A stretch of DNA of 64,000 nucleotides from Carnobacterium gallinarum DSM 4847 (GCF_000744375.1 NZ_JQLU01000005.1:1550001-1614000); one strand, 5' to 3'. Positions 52,568 to 63,572 are shown, numbered from the stretch's first letter. The notes: a model not told the origin generated them from the sequence alone. Program-made: numbers and translations.

Positions 52568-52605
52568 GCAAGGCAAATTTTGATTGTGATAAAATTTGCC
52601 TTGCT
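52568..52605 (+). terminator. Terminator after the Rpn-family gene
   Basis: GCAAGGCAAATTTT pairs with AAAATTTGCCTTGC, followed by TTTG. The next 200 bases lead to radA without a gene. Confidence 0.8.
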
Positions 52606-52802
52606 TTGTTGTATCGTATACTAAAAATTATTCCTTTAAATTACAATAAAGTGTAATTTGAATCATTTCAAAGAAATAAATAGTTTTTTTTATGCAATGT
52701 AAGATTTTCTTAAGGAATTTCGATGGAATTATACGTAAGATTCTTAGAAACTATGGTAGAATATAATAGATATGTTTTTTAATAAAAGGGAGGCACAGTT
52801 GA

Positions 52803-54179
52803 ATGGCAAAGAAGAAATCTACCAAATTTGTCTGTCAGGCATGTGGTTATGAATCTCCCAAGTGGATGGGGCGTTGCCCGAATTGTGGCGCCTGGAACCA
52901 AATGATGGAAGAATTAGAAGTAGATAAAAATGATCGACAAAATCGCGTGAGTATGACTGGACAAGTTGCTAAGGCTGAGGCGATTCAAGATATTAGTGTT
53001 TCAAAAGTACCTAGAGTTAAGACACAAATAAATGAACTTAATCGAGTATTAGGTGGGGGAGTTGTTCCGGGATCCTTAGTTTTAATTGGTGGTGATCCAG
53101 GAATTGGTAAATCAACCTTACTATTACAAGTTTCTGCCCAATTAAATTTGGCAGGAGGTAAAGTTTTATATGTTTCTGGTGAGGAAAGTGCCAGCCAGAT
53201 TAAAATGCGGGCGGATCGTCTTGGTGTAAAAGGGGCTAATTTTTATATTTACCCTGAAACAGATATGGGTGCCATTCGTCAGACAATTGAAGATTTAAAA
53301 CCAGAGTATGTGATTATTGACTCTATTCAAACAATGAGTCAACCAGATGTTTCAGGCGTTGTAGGTAGTGTTTCGCAAGTGCGTGAAAGTACCGCGGATC
53401 TCATGAAGATTGCTAAAAGTAACAATATTGCGATCTTTATTGTAGGTCACGTGACAAAAGAAGGTGCAATTGCCGGTCCTAGAATGTTGGAACATATGGT
53501 AGACACGGTACTGTATTTTGAAGGAGATCGACATCATACGTTTAGAATTTTACGAGCAGTTAAGAATCGGTTTGGTTCAACGAATGAGATTGGGATTTTT
53601 GAGATGCGTGAAGGTGGGCTGATCGAAGTATTAAATCCATCTGAGCTATTTTTAGAAGAACGTTTATCAGGAGCTACAGGTTCGGCAGTGGTTGCAGCAA
53701 TGGAAGGAACACGTCCTATCTTAGTTGAGATTCAATCATTAATTACACCAACTGTTTTTGGAAATGCGAAGCGAACAGCGAGTGGTTTGGATCATAATCG
53801 AGCGTCTTTGATTATGGCGGTTTTAGAAAAACGAGCGGGGCTAATGTTACAAAATCAGGATGCGTATTTAAAGGCAGCGGGTGGAGTGAAACTAAATGAA
53901 CCTGCGATTGATTTAGCGATTGCAGTCAGTGTGGCTTCAAGTTATCGCGAACGTGAAACAAAAGCAACCGATTGTTTTATTGGAGAGATTGGTTTAACAG
54001 GAGAAGTACGTCGTGTTAGTCGAATTGATCAACGTGTTCAAGAAGCTGCAAAATTAGGCTTTACTCGTATGTTTATTCCAAAAAATAATATTGGTGGCTG
54101 GACGTTTCCCAAAAATGTTGAGGTCATTGGTGTCTCAACGATTGCTGACACATTACGTAAAGCCTTAGGTGATGTATAA
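52803..54179 (+). CDS. radA: DNA repair protein RadA
   Basis: 458 residues. N-terminal zinc finger (CQACGYE and CPNCGAW), RecA-type ATPase with Walker [11 protein letters not shown], the RadA-specific KNRFG motif ([12 protein letters not shown]), and a C-terminal Lon-like domain (from about 285). It extends D-loops and helps branch migration in recombination. Ribosome site AGGGAGG. First gene of a conserved Firmicutes block. Confidence 0.97.
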   Translation: MAKKKSTKFVCQACGYESPKWMGRCPNCGAWNQMMEELEVDKNDRQNRVSMTGQVAKAEAIQDISVSKVPRVKTQINELNRVLGGGVVPGSLVLIGGDPGIGKSTLLLQVSAQLNLAGGKVLYVSGEESASQIKMRADRLGVKGANFYIYPETDMGAIRQTIEDLKPEYVIIDSIQTMSQPDVSGVVGSVSQVRESTADLMKIAKSNNIAIFIVGHVTKEGAIAGPRMLEHMVDTVLYFEGDRHHTFRILRAVKNRFGSTNEIGIFEMREGGLIEVLNPSELFLEERLSGATGSAVVAAMEGTRPILVEIQSLITPTVFGNAKRTASGLDHNRASLIMAVLEKRAGLMLQNQDAYLKAAGGVKLNEPAIDLAIAVSVASSYRERETKATDCFIGEIGLTGEVRRVSRIDQRVQEAAKLGFTRMFIPKNNIGGWTFPKNVEVIGVSTIADTLRKALGDV

Positions 54180-54204
54180 TACCAGTAAGAAATCTACAAA
54201 TGAA

Positions 54205-54302
54205 AATAAAAAGAGTATGACAAAATTAAGCTGTTGAATCTTGGCACTGAATAGTTGCTAAGAGGAATTGGCTCATTAAACGATTCTTGTCATACTTCTC
54301 TA
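54205..54302. repeat. Long-range inverted repeat in the radA-yacL gap
   Basis: AAGAGTATGACAA near 54211 and TTGTCATACTTCTCT near 54288 are complementary over 12-13 bases and enclose about 63 bases. The gap holds no gene. It may be a structured leader of the PIN/TRAM gene or a small mobile repeat. Confidence 0.45.
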
Positions 54303-54332
54303 TAAAACCAGAATTTAGAAGGAGGAATTTCT

Positions 54333-55448
54333 TTGACAAAAAGAATAATTACCGCAGTTTTTGCAGTCATTGGTGGGAGTATAGGTGTCAGTCTATTACC
54401 CGATGTCTGGAAAGCGTTCAATGTTACAAATAAACTATTTAACAATACATTCACGAATATCTTGATTGGTGCCATTATATTTTTACTTGTTTCTTTAATT
54501 CTCGTGAAGTATGTGGAACGTGGTGTGAAAAAAGCTGAAGCGTATCTAAATCAACAAAGTGCTGCTTATTTATTATTTGGTAGTATGGGAACAATTATTG
54601 GATTATTGCTGGCATTTTTAGTAACAATGCCTTTAATGGGATTAAAATGGCCCGTTTTAAGTACGACTTTGCCAATATTAATCTATATGATTTTTGCTTA
54701 TTTAGGCTTCCGAATTGGAACAACTAGACGTGAAGAGTGGCGTAAATTAATTCAACCTCGTCCTAAAAAGCTAAACGAAACTGAAGAAGATGGCAAAATT
54801 CTAGAACGCAAATATGATGATGACTTCCGTAAATACAAGATCTTAGATACGAGTGTCATTATCGATGGTCGAATTTATGACATTGCTAAGACTGGTTTTA
54901 TTGAAGGAACACTTATGATTCCTAATTTTGTTTTAATGGAATTACAGTATATTGCTGACTCGGCCGATAGTTTAAAACGTGTTCGTGGTCGTCGTGGATT
55001 AGATATTTTGAATGCCTTACAAAAAGAAGATGACATTCAAGTTGAGATGTACGATGGGGATTTTGAAGATATTACTGAAGTAGATAGTAAGTTAATTAAA
55101 TTAGCTAAATTATTAGATGGTGTTGTTGTAACCAATGATTACAACTTAAATAAAGTGAGCGAATTTCAAAATGTTCCGGTATTAAATATTAATGAATTAG
55201 CGAATGCAGTGAAACCAGTAGTTATCCCAGGTGAAAATATGACAGTTATGGTAGTGAAAGCTGGAACTGAACGTAATCAAGGTGTGGCTTACTTAGACGA
55301 TGGAACAATGATTGTTGTCGAAGATGGTCAATTTTATATGAATAAGAGTATTGAAGTTGTGGTCACAAGTGCGTTGCAAACAGCGGCTGGACGAATGATT
55401 TTTGCCAAACCTGTTCATGCTCAAAGAGGAATCAAAGAAAAAGAATAG
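54333..55448 (+). CDS. yacL: PIN/TRAM-domain membrane protein (YacL-like)
   Basis: 371 residues from a TTG start with AGAAGGAGG upstream. Four N-terminal membrane segments (about 5-135), a PIN nuclease domain (about 170-285; LDTSVIIDGRIYDI and VTNDYNLNKV carry its acidic residues) and a C-terminal TRAM domain. Membrane-bound RNase-like protein of unclear substrate, always near radA or ispD in Firmicutes. Confidence 0.93.
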   Translation: MTKRIITAVFAVIGGSIGVSLLPDVWKAFNVTNKLFNNTFTNILIGAIIFLLVSLILVKYVERGVKKAEAYLNQQSAAYLLFGSMGTIIGLLLAFLVTMPLMGLKWPVLSTTLPILIYMIFAYLGFRIGTTRREEWRKLIQPRPKKLNETEEDGKILERKYDDDFRKYKILDTSVIIDGRIYDIAKTGFIEGTLMIPNFVLMELQYIADSADSLKRVRGRRGLDILNALQKEDDIQVEMYDGDFEDITEVDSKLIKLAKLLDGVVVTNDYNLNKVSEFQNVPVLNINELANAVKPVVIPGENMTVMVVKAGTERNQGVAYLDDGTMIVVEDGQFYMNKSIEVVVTSALQTAAGRMIFAKPVHAQRGIKEKE

Positions 55449-55459
55449 GAGCGATTGTG

Positions 55460-56179
55460 ATGAACTATGAACTAGTTTTATTAGCGGCTGGTCAAGGTAG
55501 ACGCATGGAAGCTTCCCAGAATAAAGTTTTAATTCAATTATTAGGAAAACCAGTAATTGAGTATGTGTTGACTACTTTTGTTCAAGATAAGGCGTGTCAA
55601 CATATTATTTTAGTAGTAGAAAAAAATGAGCAATTGCTAATTGAAACGATTGTTCAGCAAAATCAATTTGATAAACAAAAGCCCATTACTATCGTTGTTG
55701 GTGGGACAGAGCGACAAGATAGTGTTTATAATGGTTTACAAAAATTAAAAAATGAGACTGGCATCGTTATGATTCATGATGGTGCCCGTCCTTTTCTTGA
55801 GCCTAATTTTTTAAAAGAACTATATCAGACTGCGGAAAGAACGGATGCTGCAATTCTAGGTATGCCTGTCAAAGACACAATCAAAAAAGTGAATAAAAAC
55901 ACAGTGATAGAAACAATCCCAAGAGAACTGCTTTGGCAAATCCAAACACCACAAGCTTTTAAAATTCCTTTGATTCAAAAAGTTCATGCTAATGCTAAAA
56001 TAGAAGGTTTTTTTGGAACAGATGATGCATCATTGGTAGAACATTATGGTCAACCTGTTTCAATTGTTGAGGGCAGCTATGAGAATATCAAATTAACGAC
56101 ACCAATTGATTTAGTGATTGGTGAAGCGATTTTAAAAGCCCGTATGAGACAAGATTCAATCAAGGAGGAGAAATCATGA
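55460..56179 (+). CDS. ispD: 2-C-methyl-D-erythritol 4-phosphate cytidylyltransferase
   Basis: 239 residues. N-terminal nucleotide loop LAAGQGRRMEAS, MIHDGARPFLEP, and FGTDDASLVE as in IspD enzymes. Third step of the non-mevalonate isoprenoid pathway (CTP + MEP). ATG 55460 preferred over the GTG just before it. Its stop overlaps the ispF start (ATGA). Confidence 0.94.
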   Translation: MNYELVLLAAGQGRRMEASQNKVLIQLLGKPVIEYVLTTFVQDKACQHIILVVEKNEQLLIETIVQQNQFDKQKPITIVVGGTERQDSVYNGLQKLKNETGIVMIHDGARPFLEPNFLKELYQTAERTDAAILGMPVKDTIKKVNKNTVIETIPRELLWQIQTPQAFKIPLIQKVHANAKIEGFFGTDDASLVEHYGQPVSIVEGSYENIKLTTPIDLVIGEAILKARMRQDSIKEEKS

Positions 56180-56652
56180 TTCGAGTGGGGCAAGGCTATG
56201 ATGTTCATCAATTAGTTTTGAATCGAGAATGTATTATTGGTGGTGTTAAACTTCCCTATGAAAAAGGTTTGCTTGGTCATTCCGATGCGGATGTTCTCTT
56301 ACATGCGATTACAGATGCATTATTAGGTGCCGCTGGAAAAGGCGATATTGGGCACTTTTTCCCAGATACTAATCCTCAATTCAAAGATGCTAATTCAAGA
56401 GAGCTGTTAAGAAAAGTATGGTTTATTTTAAAAAATGAAGGATATTTCCTGGGAAATATTGATGCGACTATTTTGGCTGAAGCTCCTAAAATGTACCCTT
56501 ATTTGGAGGAAATGAAGCTTAACATTGCTAAAGATTGTGAAGCAACTATAGATCAGATTAATTTAAAAGCAACAACCTCAGAAGAAATGGGATTTATTGG
56601 ACGTAAAGAAGGGATAGCTGCAATGGCTGTTTGTCTATTAGAAAAGCCTTAA
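56176..56652 (+). CDS. ispF: 2-C-methyl-D-erythritol 2,4-cyclodiphosphate synthase
   Basis: 158 residues. Zinc ligands in GYDVHQL and the signature GHSDADVLLHAITDALLGA, followed by KGDIGHFFPDT; C-terminal TTSEEMGFIGRKEGI. Cyclises the product of IspE with loss of CMP. Translationally coupled to ispD. Confidence 0.95.
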   Translation: MIRVGQGYDVHQLVLNRECIIGGVKLPYEKGLLGHSDADVLLHAITDALLGAAGKGDIGHFFPDTNPQFKDANSRELLRKVWFILKNEGYFLGNIDATILAEAPKMYPYLEEMKLNIAKDCEATIDQINLKATTSEEMGFIGRKEGIAAMAVCLLEKP

Positions 56653-56780
56653 TTCATGAAGTGGTTCTAGAAATTATTAGAATAAATTAAAAGCCTTATC
56701 TTCTGCCTTCTCTCACGGTTAAATAAGTGGTAGAATAAGAGGGAGAGAATGATATTAAAACTAGAAAAGAGGAATTTACT

Positions 56781-58253
56781 ATGGCTAAAAAAGTTCGTGT
56801 ACGCTACGCTCCAAGTCCAACAGGACATCTGCATATTGGGAATGCTCGTACGGCTCTATTTAACTACTTATTTGCCCGTCATAATGGTGGCGATTTTATT
56901 TTAAGAATCGAGGATACTGACGCAAAAAGAAATATTGCAGATGGAGAATCTAGTCAGTTAGAAAATTTAAAATGGTTAGGTATGGATTGGGATGAAGGTC
57001 CAGACAAACCAGGTGAATATGGACCATATCGTCAATCAGAACGTGGCGACACATACAATCCTCTTATTGAACAACTTTTATTAAGCAATCGTGCCTATAA
57101 ATGCTATTGTACGGAAGATGAATTAGAAGCAGAACGTGATGCACAACGCGCTCGCAGTGAAATGCCTCATTATAGTGGGAAATGTGCTGATTTAACTCCA
57201 GCTGAGCAAGCTGAAAAAGAAGCTGCTGGAATGGTTCCAGTTGTGCGTTTCCGTGTTCCTCGTGACACAACGTATAGTTTTGACGATTTAGTTAAAGGTC
57301 CTATTAGTTTTGAATCAAGTAGCGTTGGTGGCGATTTTGTTATTGCAAAACGTGATGGTGTTCCAACCTATAACTTTGCTGTAGCAGTAGATGATCACTA
57401 TATGGATATTACTCATGTTTTACGTGGGGATGACCATATTGCTAATACTCCAAAACAATTAATGATTTATGAAGCATTTGGTTGGGCTCCTCCAACATTT
57501 GGTCATATGACATTGATTATTAACAGCGAAACAGGTAAAAAGTTAAGCAAACGTGATGAAAGTATTCTGCAATTTATTGAACAATATCGTGATTTAGGCT
57601 ATATTCCAGAAGCGATGTTTAACTTTATTGGTTTACTTGGCTGGTCACCAGTTGGAGAAGATGAAATCTTTAATCAAGAAGAATTTATTAAAATGTTCGA
57701 TCCAGAGCGTTTAAGTAAATCTCCTGCTGCATTTGACTCGAAAAAACTAGAATGGATTAACAACCAATATGTAAAAGCAATGGACTTAGATACATTAACA
57801 GATGCTTGTTTAGTTCATTTAATTAAAGCAGATTTAGTTGAAGCAAATCCAACTCCTGAAAAAATTGAGTGGGTTCGTCAACTAGTAAGCTTGTACCATG
57901 AACAAATGAGCTATGGTGCTGAGATTGTTGAATTATCTGAATTATTCTTCTCAGATAAACCAAACTTAGACGAAGTTGCTAAAGAAGTTTTAGCAGGGGA
58001 AACAGTTCCTGTTGTTCTAGAAGCATTCCATAAAGTTTTAGGTGAGATTGAAACTTTTGATGTAGCTAGTATTAAAGCAGGAATCAAAACAGTTCAAAAA
58101 GAAACTGGTGTTAAAGGGAAAAACTTATTTATGCCAATTCGTGTAGCTGTTACAGGACAGTCTCATGGTCCTGAACTAGGTGAAACAATTGAACTACTTG
58201 GTCGCGATAAAGCGAAGTCCCATTTAGAAGCAGCTATTGCAAATTTAAGCTAA
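56781..58253 (+). CDS. gltX: Glutamyl-tRNA synthetase
   Basis: 490 residues. HIGH-type motif [16 protein letters not shown] near residue 10, KMSKS-type motif KKLSKRDES near residue 252. C-terminal helical anticodon-binding domain. Class I enzyme; in this group it also charges tRNA-Gln for later amidation. Ribosome site AAGAGGA. Confidence 0.97.
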   Translation: MAKKVRVRYAPSPTGHLHIGNARTALFNYLFARHNGGDFILRIEDTDAKRNIADGESSQLENLKWLGMDWDEGPDKPGEYGPYRQSERGDTYNPLIEQLLLSNRAYKCYCTEDELEAERDAQRARSEMPHYSGKCADLTPAEQAEKEAAGMVPVVRFRVPRDTTYSFDDLVKGPISFESSSVGGDFVIAKRDGVPTYNFAVAVDDHYMDITHVLRGDDHIANTPKQLMIYEAFGWAPPTFGHMTLIINSETGKKLSKRDESILQFIEQYRDLGYIPEAMFNFIGLLGWSPVGEDEIFNQEEFIKMFDPERLSKSPAAFDSKKLEWINNQYVKAMDLDTLTDACLVHLIKADLVEANPTPEKIEWVRQLVSLYHEQMSYGAEIVELSELFFSDKPNLDEVAKEVLAGETVPVVLEAFHKVLGEIETFDVASIKAGIKTVQKETGVKGKNLFMPIRVAVTGQSHGPELGETIELLGRDKAKSHLEAAIANLS

Positions 58254-58284
58254 ACGTAGTACGATAAGGATTAATTCAATGAAT

Positions 58285-58560
58285 AAACTAAAGCAGTGAT
58301 GAGAAAAGTAGTTAAATGAATGGCCTATAGAGAGTCTGTCACGGTGAAAGCAGATGCCAATAATTTAATGAAGTGCCTCTCGGAGTTGTCCTAATGAAGT
58401 TAGTAGTAGTTAGGAACGGTTCACATCCGTTACCATGTACAAGATAGGATTAGTAATGATATGGTTAACATTGACTAAGCTATGAAGAAAAGTGGAACCA
58501 CGCATTTTAGAGCGTCTTTTATATACAAACGTATATATAAGGCGCTTTTTTATTTTTTTT
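58285..58560 (+). promoter_or_regulatory. T-box riboswitch leader of cysE-cysS (cysteine)
   Basis: The leader contains the T-box core GTGGAACCACGC near 58492, preceded by Stem I sequences, and ends in a terminator hairpin (AGCGTCTTTTATATAC pairing with GTATATATAAGGCGCT, then T run, 58511-58555). A TGC in the segment AGCAGATGCCAA near 58350 is the likely specifier codon, which fits cysteine. Uncharged tRNA-Cys should allow read-through into cysE and cysS. Confidence 0.88.
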
Positions 58561-58668
58561 GTAAGAGATAAGAGAAAATTACAAGCTATAATGCTAAAAA
58601 ATTTGTTTAAATTCATTTTTATTAAATAAACTAGGTAAATCGTTAAAATAGGAAAGGGGATCTAGAAA

Positions 58669-59187
58669 ATGTCTATTCGTGAAAATATAGCTGTTGTTAG
58701 GGAAAATGATCCATCTGTTAAAAGTACGATGGAAATTCTTTTAACTTATCCTGGCTTCCATGCAATTATAGCTCATCGAATGGCTCATTTTCTCTATCGC
58801 CATAAATGGTATTTAGTCGCTAAGTTGCTCGCTACAGTTTCCCGTTTTTTTACTGGGATTGAGATTCATCCAGGCGCGACAATTGGCAAACGGTTGTTTA
58901 TTGATCATGGAATGGGCGTTGTAATTGGCGAAACCGCTATTGTTGGAGATGATGTTATTATTTTCCATGGAGTTACGTTAGGTGGGACAGGTAAAGATAC
59001 TGGTAAACGTCACCCAACAATTGGCAATCGTGTTTTACTATCAGCGCATGTTCAAGTGTTGGGTCCTATTACTATTGGAGATAATGCTAAAATTGGAGCT
59101 TCAGCAGTCGTTTTAAAATCAATTCCAGCAAATGTAACTGCAGTTGGAATTCCAGCTAAAATTGTAAAAAAGCATCTATCTGAATAA
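58669..59187 (+). CDS. cysE: Serine O-acetyltransferase
   Basis: 172 residues, the short form. Hexapeptide repeats with [16 protein letters not shown] (catalytic His), [15 protein letters not shown] and a C-terminal [12 protein letters not shown]. Makes O-acetylserine for cysteine synthesis. Under the T-box with cysS. Confidence 0.95.
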   Translation: MSIRENIAVVRENDPSVKSTMEILLTYPGFHAIIAHRMAHFLYRHKWYLVAKLLATVSRFFTGIEIHPGATIGKRLFIDHGMGVVIGETAIVGDDVIIFHGVTLGGTGKDTGKRHPTIGNRVLLSAHVQVLGPITIGDNAKIGASAVVLKSIPANVTAVGIPAKIVKKHLSE

Positions 59188-59295
59188 AAATGATGTTTAA
59201 CTAGTAAATTTGTTAAAATAGATATTTTGACTTTAAGTACACAATTTTCTAAACTAAGGTTAGTGAAATTAAAAGGAAATAAAGGAGATGATCTT

Positions 59296-60705
59296 ATGTT
59301 AAAGATTTACAATACTCTTACGCGGGAAAAAGAAGAATTTGTTCCATTAGAAGCTGGACAGGTTAAGATGTATGTTTGTGGTCCGACGGTTTATAATTAT
59401 ATTCATATTGGAAATGCTCGTAGTACTGTAGCATTTGATACGGTTCGTCGTTATTTTGAATACCGTGACTACAAAGTTCAATACGTTTCCAATTTTACCG
59501 ATGTAGATGATAAAATTATTCAAGCAGCGAATGATTTAGGTATTACGGCACCAGAAGTAGCTGAGCGTTTTATTGAAGCTTTTTATGCTGATACAGAAGC
59601 TTTGAATGTTGGAAAAGCAACTGCGAATCCTCGTGTTATGGAGAATATGGATGATATTATCGAGTTTATTCAAGCCTTGTTAGATAAAGGGTATGCGTAT
59701 GAATCAGAGGGAGATGTCTATTACCGCACCCGCAAATTCAAAGATTATGGCAAATTAAGTGACCAGTCTATTGATGAATTAGAGATTGGTGCGAGCAATC
59801 GTTTAGAAGTTAAAGAAAATTTACGCAAAGAAGATCCAGTAGATTTTGCTCTATGGAAATCAGCGAAATCAGATGAGATTAGTTGGGATACTCCTTGGGG
59901 CAAAGGTCGTCCAGGCTGGCATATTGAATGCTCAGTGATGGCAACTAAATACTTGGGTGATACAATTGACATTCATGGTGGTGGACAAGATCTAGCCTTC
60001 CCTCATCATGAAAATGAAATTGCTCAAAGTGAAGCGAAGACGGGACATACATTTGCTAACTATTGGATGCATAATGGTTTTGTGACAATGGATGAGGAAA
60101 AAATGAGCAAATCGCTAGGGAATTTTGTTTTAGTCCATGACTTAATTAAGCAAGTTGATCCACAAATTTTACGTTTCTTTATGGCGACAACTCACTATCG
60201 TCGACCAATTAGTTACAACGAAGAAACGATTAATGAAGCGAAAAATAACTTAACTAAGTTAAAAACAGCTGCAGATAACTTACATTACCGACTAAGTGAT
60301 GCGGAAGTGAAATTAGCTGATGACAATGACTATTTCCAACAATTAGAAGCTTTTAAAGAAGCCTTTATTACTGGAATGGATGATGATTTCAACTCGGCTA
60401 AGGGGATTACGGTTGTCTATGAGTTAGCCAAAGCAATGAACATTTATAGCGAGCAAACAACAGTGTCTAAAGCTGTAGTGGAAGCGATGCTAGGAACATT
60501 AAAAGACCTATTGTCCGTTTTTGGTGTTGAATTATCAGCGGAAAAAGAATTGCTAGATGAAAATGTCGAAGCATTGTTAGAAGAACGAGTTGCAGCTAGA
60601 GCAGCTAAAGACTTTGCGCGCAGCGATGAAATTCGTGATTTACTAAAATCTGAGGGCATTATCATTGATGATACCCCTCAAGGAACAAGATGGAGAAGAG
60701 GATAA
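59296..60705 (+). CDS. cysS: Cysteinyl-tRNA synthetase
   Basis: 469 residues from ATG 59296 with AAAGGAGATG upstream; the frame extends 23 codons further but without a ribosome site. Zinc Cys in [17 protein letters not shown] (with HIGN motif), [18 protein letters not shown] and KMSKSLGNF. Start of the next gene overlaps nothing but follows after one base. Confidence 0.96.
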   Translation: MLKIYNTLTREKEEFVPLEAGQVKMYVCGPTVYNYIHIGNARSTVAFDTVRRYFEYRDYKVQYVSNFTDVDDKIIQAANDLGITAPEVAERFIEAFYADTEALNVGKATANPRVMENMDDIIEFIQALLDKGYAYESEGDVYYRTRKFKDYGKLSDQSIDELEIGASNRLEVKENLRKEDPVDFALWKSAKSDEISWDTPWGKGRPGWHIECSVMATKYLGDTIDIHGGGQDLAFPHHENEIAQSEAKTGHTFANYWMHNGFVTMDEEKMSKSLGNFVLVHDLIKQVDPQILRFFMATTHYRRPISYNEETINEAKNNLTKLKTAADNLHYRLSDAEVKLADDNDYFQQLEAFKEAFITGMDDDFNSAKGITVVYELAKAMNIYSEQTTVSKAVVEAMLGTLKDLLSVFGVELSAEKELLDENVEALLEERVAARAAKDFARSDEIRDLLKSEGIIIDDTPQGTRWRRG

Positions 60706-60706
60706 T

Positions 60707-61126
60707 ATGGTAGAAAAAGATTGGTCATTATTAAATGGGTTAGCGTTGGCTTATATTGGAGATGCGATTTATGAAGTTTATATTCGTGATTATCTACTTC
60801 AAACAGGAAAAACACGCCCAAATCAATTGCATAAATCAGCAACAAATTATGTTTCTGCAAAAGCACAAAGTTTTCTAATGCATAAAATGTTAGAGGAAGA
60901 TGGATTGCTAACAGAGATGGAAGTGACGATGTATAAACGCGGACGTAATTCTAAAAGTCATACGTCAGCAAAAAATGCTGATATCACTACGTATCGTGTG
61001 GCAACTGGCTTTGAGTCATTAATGGGTTATTTACATTTGACGAAACAAATAGAGCGTATGGAAGAATTAATTAACTGGTGTATTCAACAAATAGAGGAGG
61101 TTCAAAATGGCTCATCAAAAAAATAA
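60707..61126 (+). CDS. mrnC: Mini-ribonuclease III
   Basis: 139 residues from ATG 60707, which follows the cysS stop with GAAGAGGA upstream. LNGLALAYIGDAIYEVYIRD is the RNase III catalytic helix with its acidic residues; there is no double-stranded-RNA domain, as in MrnC. Matures 23S rRNA ends. Overlaps rlmB by 20 bases. Confidence 0.94.
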   Translation: MVEKDWSLLNGLALAYIGDAIYEVYIRDYLLQTGKTRPNQLHKSATNYVSAKAQSFLMHKMLEEDGLLTEMEVTMYKRGRNSKSHTSAKNADITTYRVATGFESLMGYLHLTKQIERMEELINWCIQQIEEVQNGSSKK

Positions 61127-61988
61127 TTTTGGCAAAAAGGTCACACAGCAAAATCGCAGACCGAACCAAAATAAAACAACAAAACCAAAACGTGAACATG
61201 ATCGAGGTCGTCAAAATCATGAACAAAGTGAAGAGCATTCTGAAATCGAAGAGGATCGTGATTTAGTTGCAGGACGCTTACCAGCCATTGAAGTCTTGAA
61301 ATCAGAACGTGATATTAATAAAATCTTCTTACAAGAAGGATTAACAGGTTCAAAGATTAATGAGATTTTATCATTAGCTAAAAAACGTTCAGCACAAGTT
61401 CAGATGGTACCAAAGTCTAAGTTAGATAATTTAGTTGACGGCATGAATCATCAAGGTGTTGTTGTTGCTGCGGCAGCTTTTCAGTATGCAGAACTAGATG
61501 ATTTATTTGCAGCAGCGGCTTTAAAAGAAGAAGATCCATTTTTTATTATTTTGGATGGTTTAGAAGATCCTCATAATCTTGGATCAATTATGCGAACAGC
61601 AGATGCAAGTGGAGCTCATGGAATTATTATTCCGAAACGTCGTGCAGTTGGTCTAACAGCGACAGTTGCTAAAGCTTCAACAGGAGCGATTGAACATGTT
61701 CCGGTGGTGCGGGTAACTAACTTAGTGCAAACAATTAATGAGCTAAAAGAGCGCGGTGTCTGGTTATATGGAACAGATATGAAAGGGCAAGATTACCGTA
61801 AATGGGATGCTAAATTGCCAATCGCTGTTGTAATGGGGAATGAAGGTAAAGGAATTTCTCGTTTGGTGAAAGAACAGATGGATGGTATGCTGACAATTCC
61901 AATGGTTGGACATGTGCAAAGTTTAAATGCTAGTGTTGCTGCTAGTTTACTAATGTACGAGGTTTATCGTGGACGTAATCAGGTTTAA
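61107..61988 (+). CDS. rlmB: 23S rRNA (guanosine-2'-O-)-methyltransferase RlmB
   Basis: 293 residues. A very basic, disordered first 45 residues (KKVTQQNRRPNQNK), an L30-like RNA-binding domain, then a SPOUT domain with DPHNLGSIMRTADASG, VMGNEGKGIS and QSLNASVAASLLMYE (knot and SAM site). TrmH/SpoU family. Ribosome site GAGGAGG. Confidence 0.94.
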   Translation: MAHQKNNFGKKVTQQNRRPNQNKTTKPKREHDRGRQNHEQSEEHSEIEEDRDLVAGRLPAIEVLKSERDINKIFLQEGLTGSKINEILSLAKKRSAQVQMVPKSKLDNLVDGMNHQGVVVAAAAFQYAELDDLFAAAALKEEDPFFIILDGLEDPHNLGSIMRTADASGAHGIIIPKRRAVGLTATVAKASTGAIEHVPVVRVTNLVQTINELKERGVWLYGTDMKGQDYRKWDAKLPIAVVMGNEGKGISRLVKEQMDGMLTIPMVGHVQSLNASVAASLLMYEVYRGRNQV

Positions 61989-62040
61989 GCAGTAAACTAT
62001 GATTAGATAGAAGGACTAGAACGGAGGTGGATCAACTACT

Positions 62041-62574
62041 ATGAAAAAAGATTTATTAATTATTGATGGTTATAATATGATTGGCGCTTGGCCGGATTTA
62101 GTAAAGCTTAAAAATCAAGATCGCATGGAAGATGCCAGAGATTTACTTTTGCATCAATTATCTAACTATCAACGTTATGAAGGCATCGAGATTTGGGTAG
62201 TATTTGATGCACAGTTCGTTCCAGGAATTCAAAAATCCTATACGCGTCACAGTGTAACAGTGATTTTTACCAAAGAAGGTGAAACGGCAGACAGTTATAT
62301 TGAAGGGATTGTTTCAGAAAAGAATAATCGTTTGACACAAGTAACGGTTGCAACTAGCGACTTAGCAGAGCAGTGGGTGGTCTTTTCAAAGGGTGCATTA
62401 CGGAAATCTGCAAATGAGTTGTTTAAAGATTTGAATCAATCAAAAAAGAACCTAACACTTGAAACGGAAAAATTTCATTCACAACGTTTAAGACGAAATT
62501 CGCCTTGGGATATGGAGCAATTAGTTGATTTAGAAGTATTGTTACATGATCTTTCTAAGAAGAAGAAGTCTTAG
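62041..62574 (+). CDS. yacP: NYN-domain endoribonuclease Rae1-like (YacP)
   Basis: 177 residues. NYN/PIN-like nuclease fold with LLIIDGYNMIGAW, FDAQF and VATSDLAEQW carrying the conserved acidic residues. YacP/Rae1 cleaves mRNA in the ribosome A-site in Bacillus. The same gene follows rlmB in most Firmicutes. Confidence 0.9.
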   Translation: MKKDLLIIDGYNMIGAWPDLVKLKNQDRMEDARDLLLHQLSNYQRYEGIEIWVVFDAQFVPGIQKSYTRHSVTVIFTKEGETADSYIEGIVSEKNNRLTQVTVATSDLAEQWVVFSKGALRKSANELFKDLNQSKKNLTLETEKFHSQRLRRNSPWDMEQLVDLEVLLHDLSKKKKS

Positions 62575-62845
62575 TCAGTTATAGCAAAAACTAAAAGCAA
62601 GTTGAATTTATTAACTTGCTGTAGCATATAGTGAATTGATTGAAAATTCTGACTTTTATGAGTAGTGTATTCAAAAAAGGCGAGTTTACTTTTACTAATT
62701 TTCTGGTTAAAATTTACGTATTTTTGGTCTAATGAGATCAGGATAGTGTATAGATCTAGCAATAGGGATATTTATTTACAGCTAGCTAGGGAAAGTTAAT
62801 GAACTATTTTGGCGTATTGTATACTTGTATTATAGGGCTCGGTTA

Positions 62846-62892
62846 CTACTTTTTTGTATAAGTAAACAGTACTTAGCATACGAAAAAAGTAG
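62846..62892. promoter_or_regulatory. Nested hairpin in the yacP-sigH gap
   Basis: CTACTTTTTTGTAT and a matching TACGAAAAAAGTAG enclose an inner AAGTA/TACTT stem. It lies about 55 bases before the sigH start in the untranslated leader. The rest of the 374-base gap has a weak hairpin (AGCAAGTT/AACTTGCT near 62600) and no gene. Confidence 0.5.
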
Positions 62893-62948
62893 AAAATAAA
62901 GTTAATAAAATAAATAACTTTTGAAATTTAATTATTAGGGGGCATTTA

Positions 62949-63527
62949 ATGAGTGAGATGGAAAAAGATCGGCCTACGGATTTAGACTTAATTGAGGGAA
63001 TTAAGTCAGGTGATACAGAAAAATTTGAAGAATTGTTTAAGCGGTATCAATTTTTAGCACTTAAAGTTACACGCAGTTATGTTGTAATTGACTATGATGT
63101 AGATGATCTTTTGCAAGAAGCGCGTATTTTATTTTTTCAAGGAATTCATGAATATAAATCAGAACGAGGTATGAGCTTTGGTAACTTTTATAAGTTAAAG
63201 CTAAACCACTTTTTTTATAATTTAATTAGAAGACAAAATGCAGCTAAACGACAAGGAGCAAAATATTGTGATTCCTTAGATGAGGTGCAAGAGAATAGTT
63301 CTGACGAGGATTATCGCTATAGCCCGCAAAAAGAAGTCACACCAGAAGACATAGTTTTGGTTCAAGAAGATATGTCTAATTATTATAAATTACTTAGTAG
63401 ATATGAAAAACAAGTGCTTTGGGCCTATACAAAAGGGGATGAGATTATAGATATCGCTAAGCTCTATGGAAAAAGTATGGAATCAGTCAAAAACGCGTTA
63501 AGCCGTTGTCGGACAAAATTTAATTAA
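62949..63527 (+). CDS. sigH: RNA polymerase sigma factor, SigH/ComX-like
   Basis: 192 residues. Region 2: DVDDLLQEARILFFQGIHEY and GMSFGNFYKLKLNHFFYN; region 4: LLSRYEKQVLWAYTKGDEI and GKSMESVKNALSRCRTKF. Sigma-70-family factor of the SigH class, at the locus that carries sigH (spore or competence control) in related Firmicutes. Competence is the likely role here (inference). Ribosome site TTAGGGGG. Confidence 0.9.
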   Translation: MSEMEKDRPTDLDLIEGIKSGDTEKFEELFKRYQFLALKVTRSYVVIDYDVDDLLQEARILFFQGIHEYKSERGMSFGNFYKLKLNHFFYNLIRRQNAAKRQGAKYCDSLDEVQENSSDEDYRYSPQKEVTPEDIVLVQEDMSNYYKLLSRYEKQVLWAYTKGDEIIDIAKLYGKSMESVKNALSRCRTKFN

Positions 63528-63533
63528 AAAAAG

Positions 63534-63567
63534 AGGTTCATCTACTCTAATTAAAGTAGATGAACCT
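63534..63567. terminator. Bidirectional terminator between sigH and the prenyl synthase gene
   Basis: AGGTTCATCTACT pairs with AGTAGATGAACCT, with flanking A and T runs, between convergent genes. Confidence 0.85.
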
Positions 63568-63572
63568 TTAGT

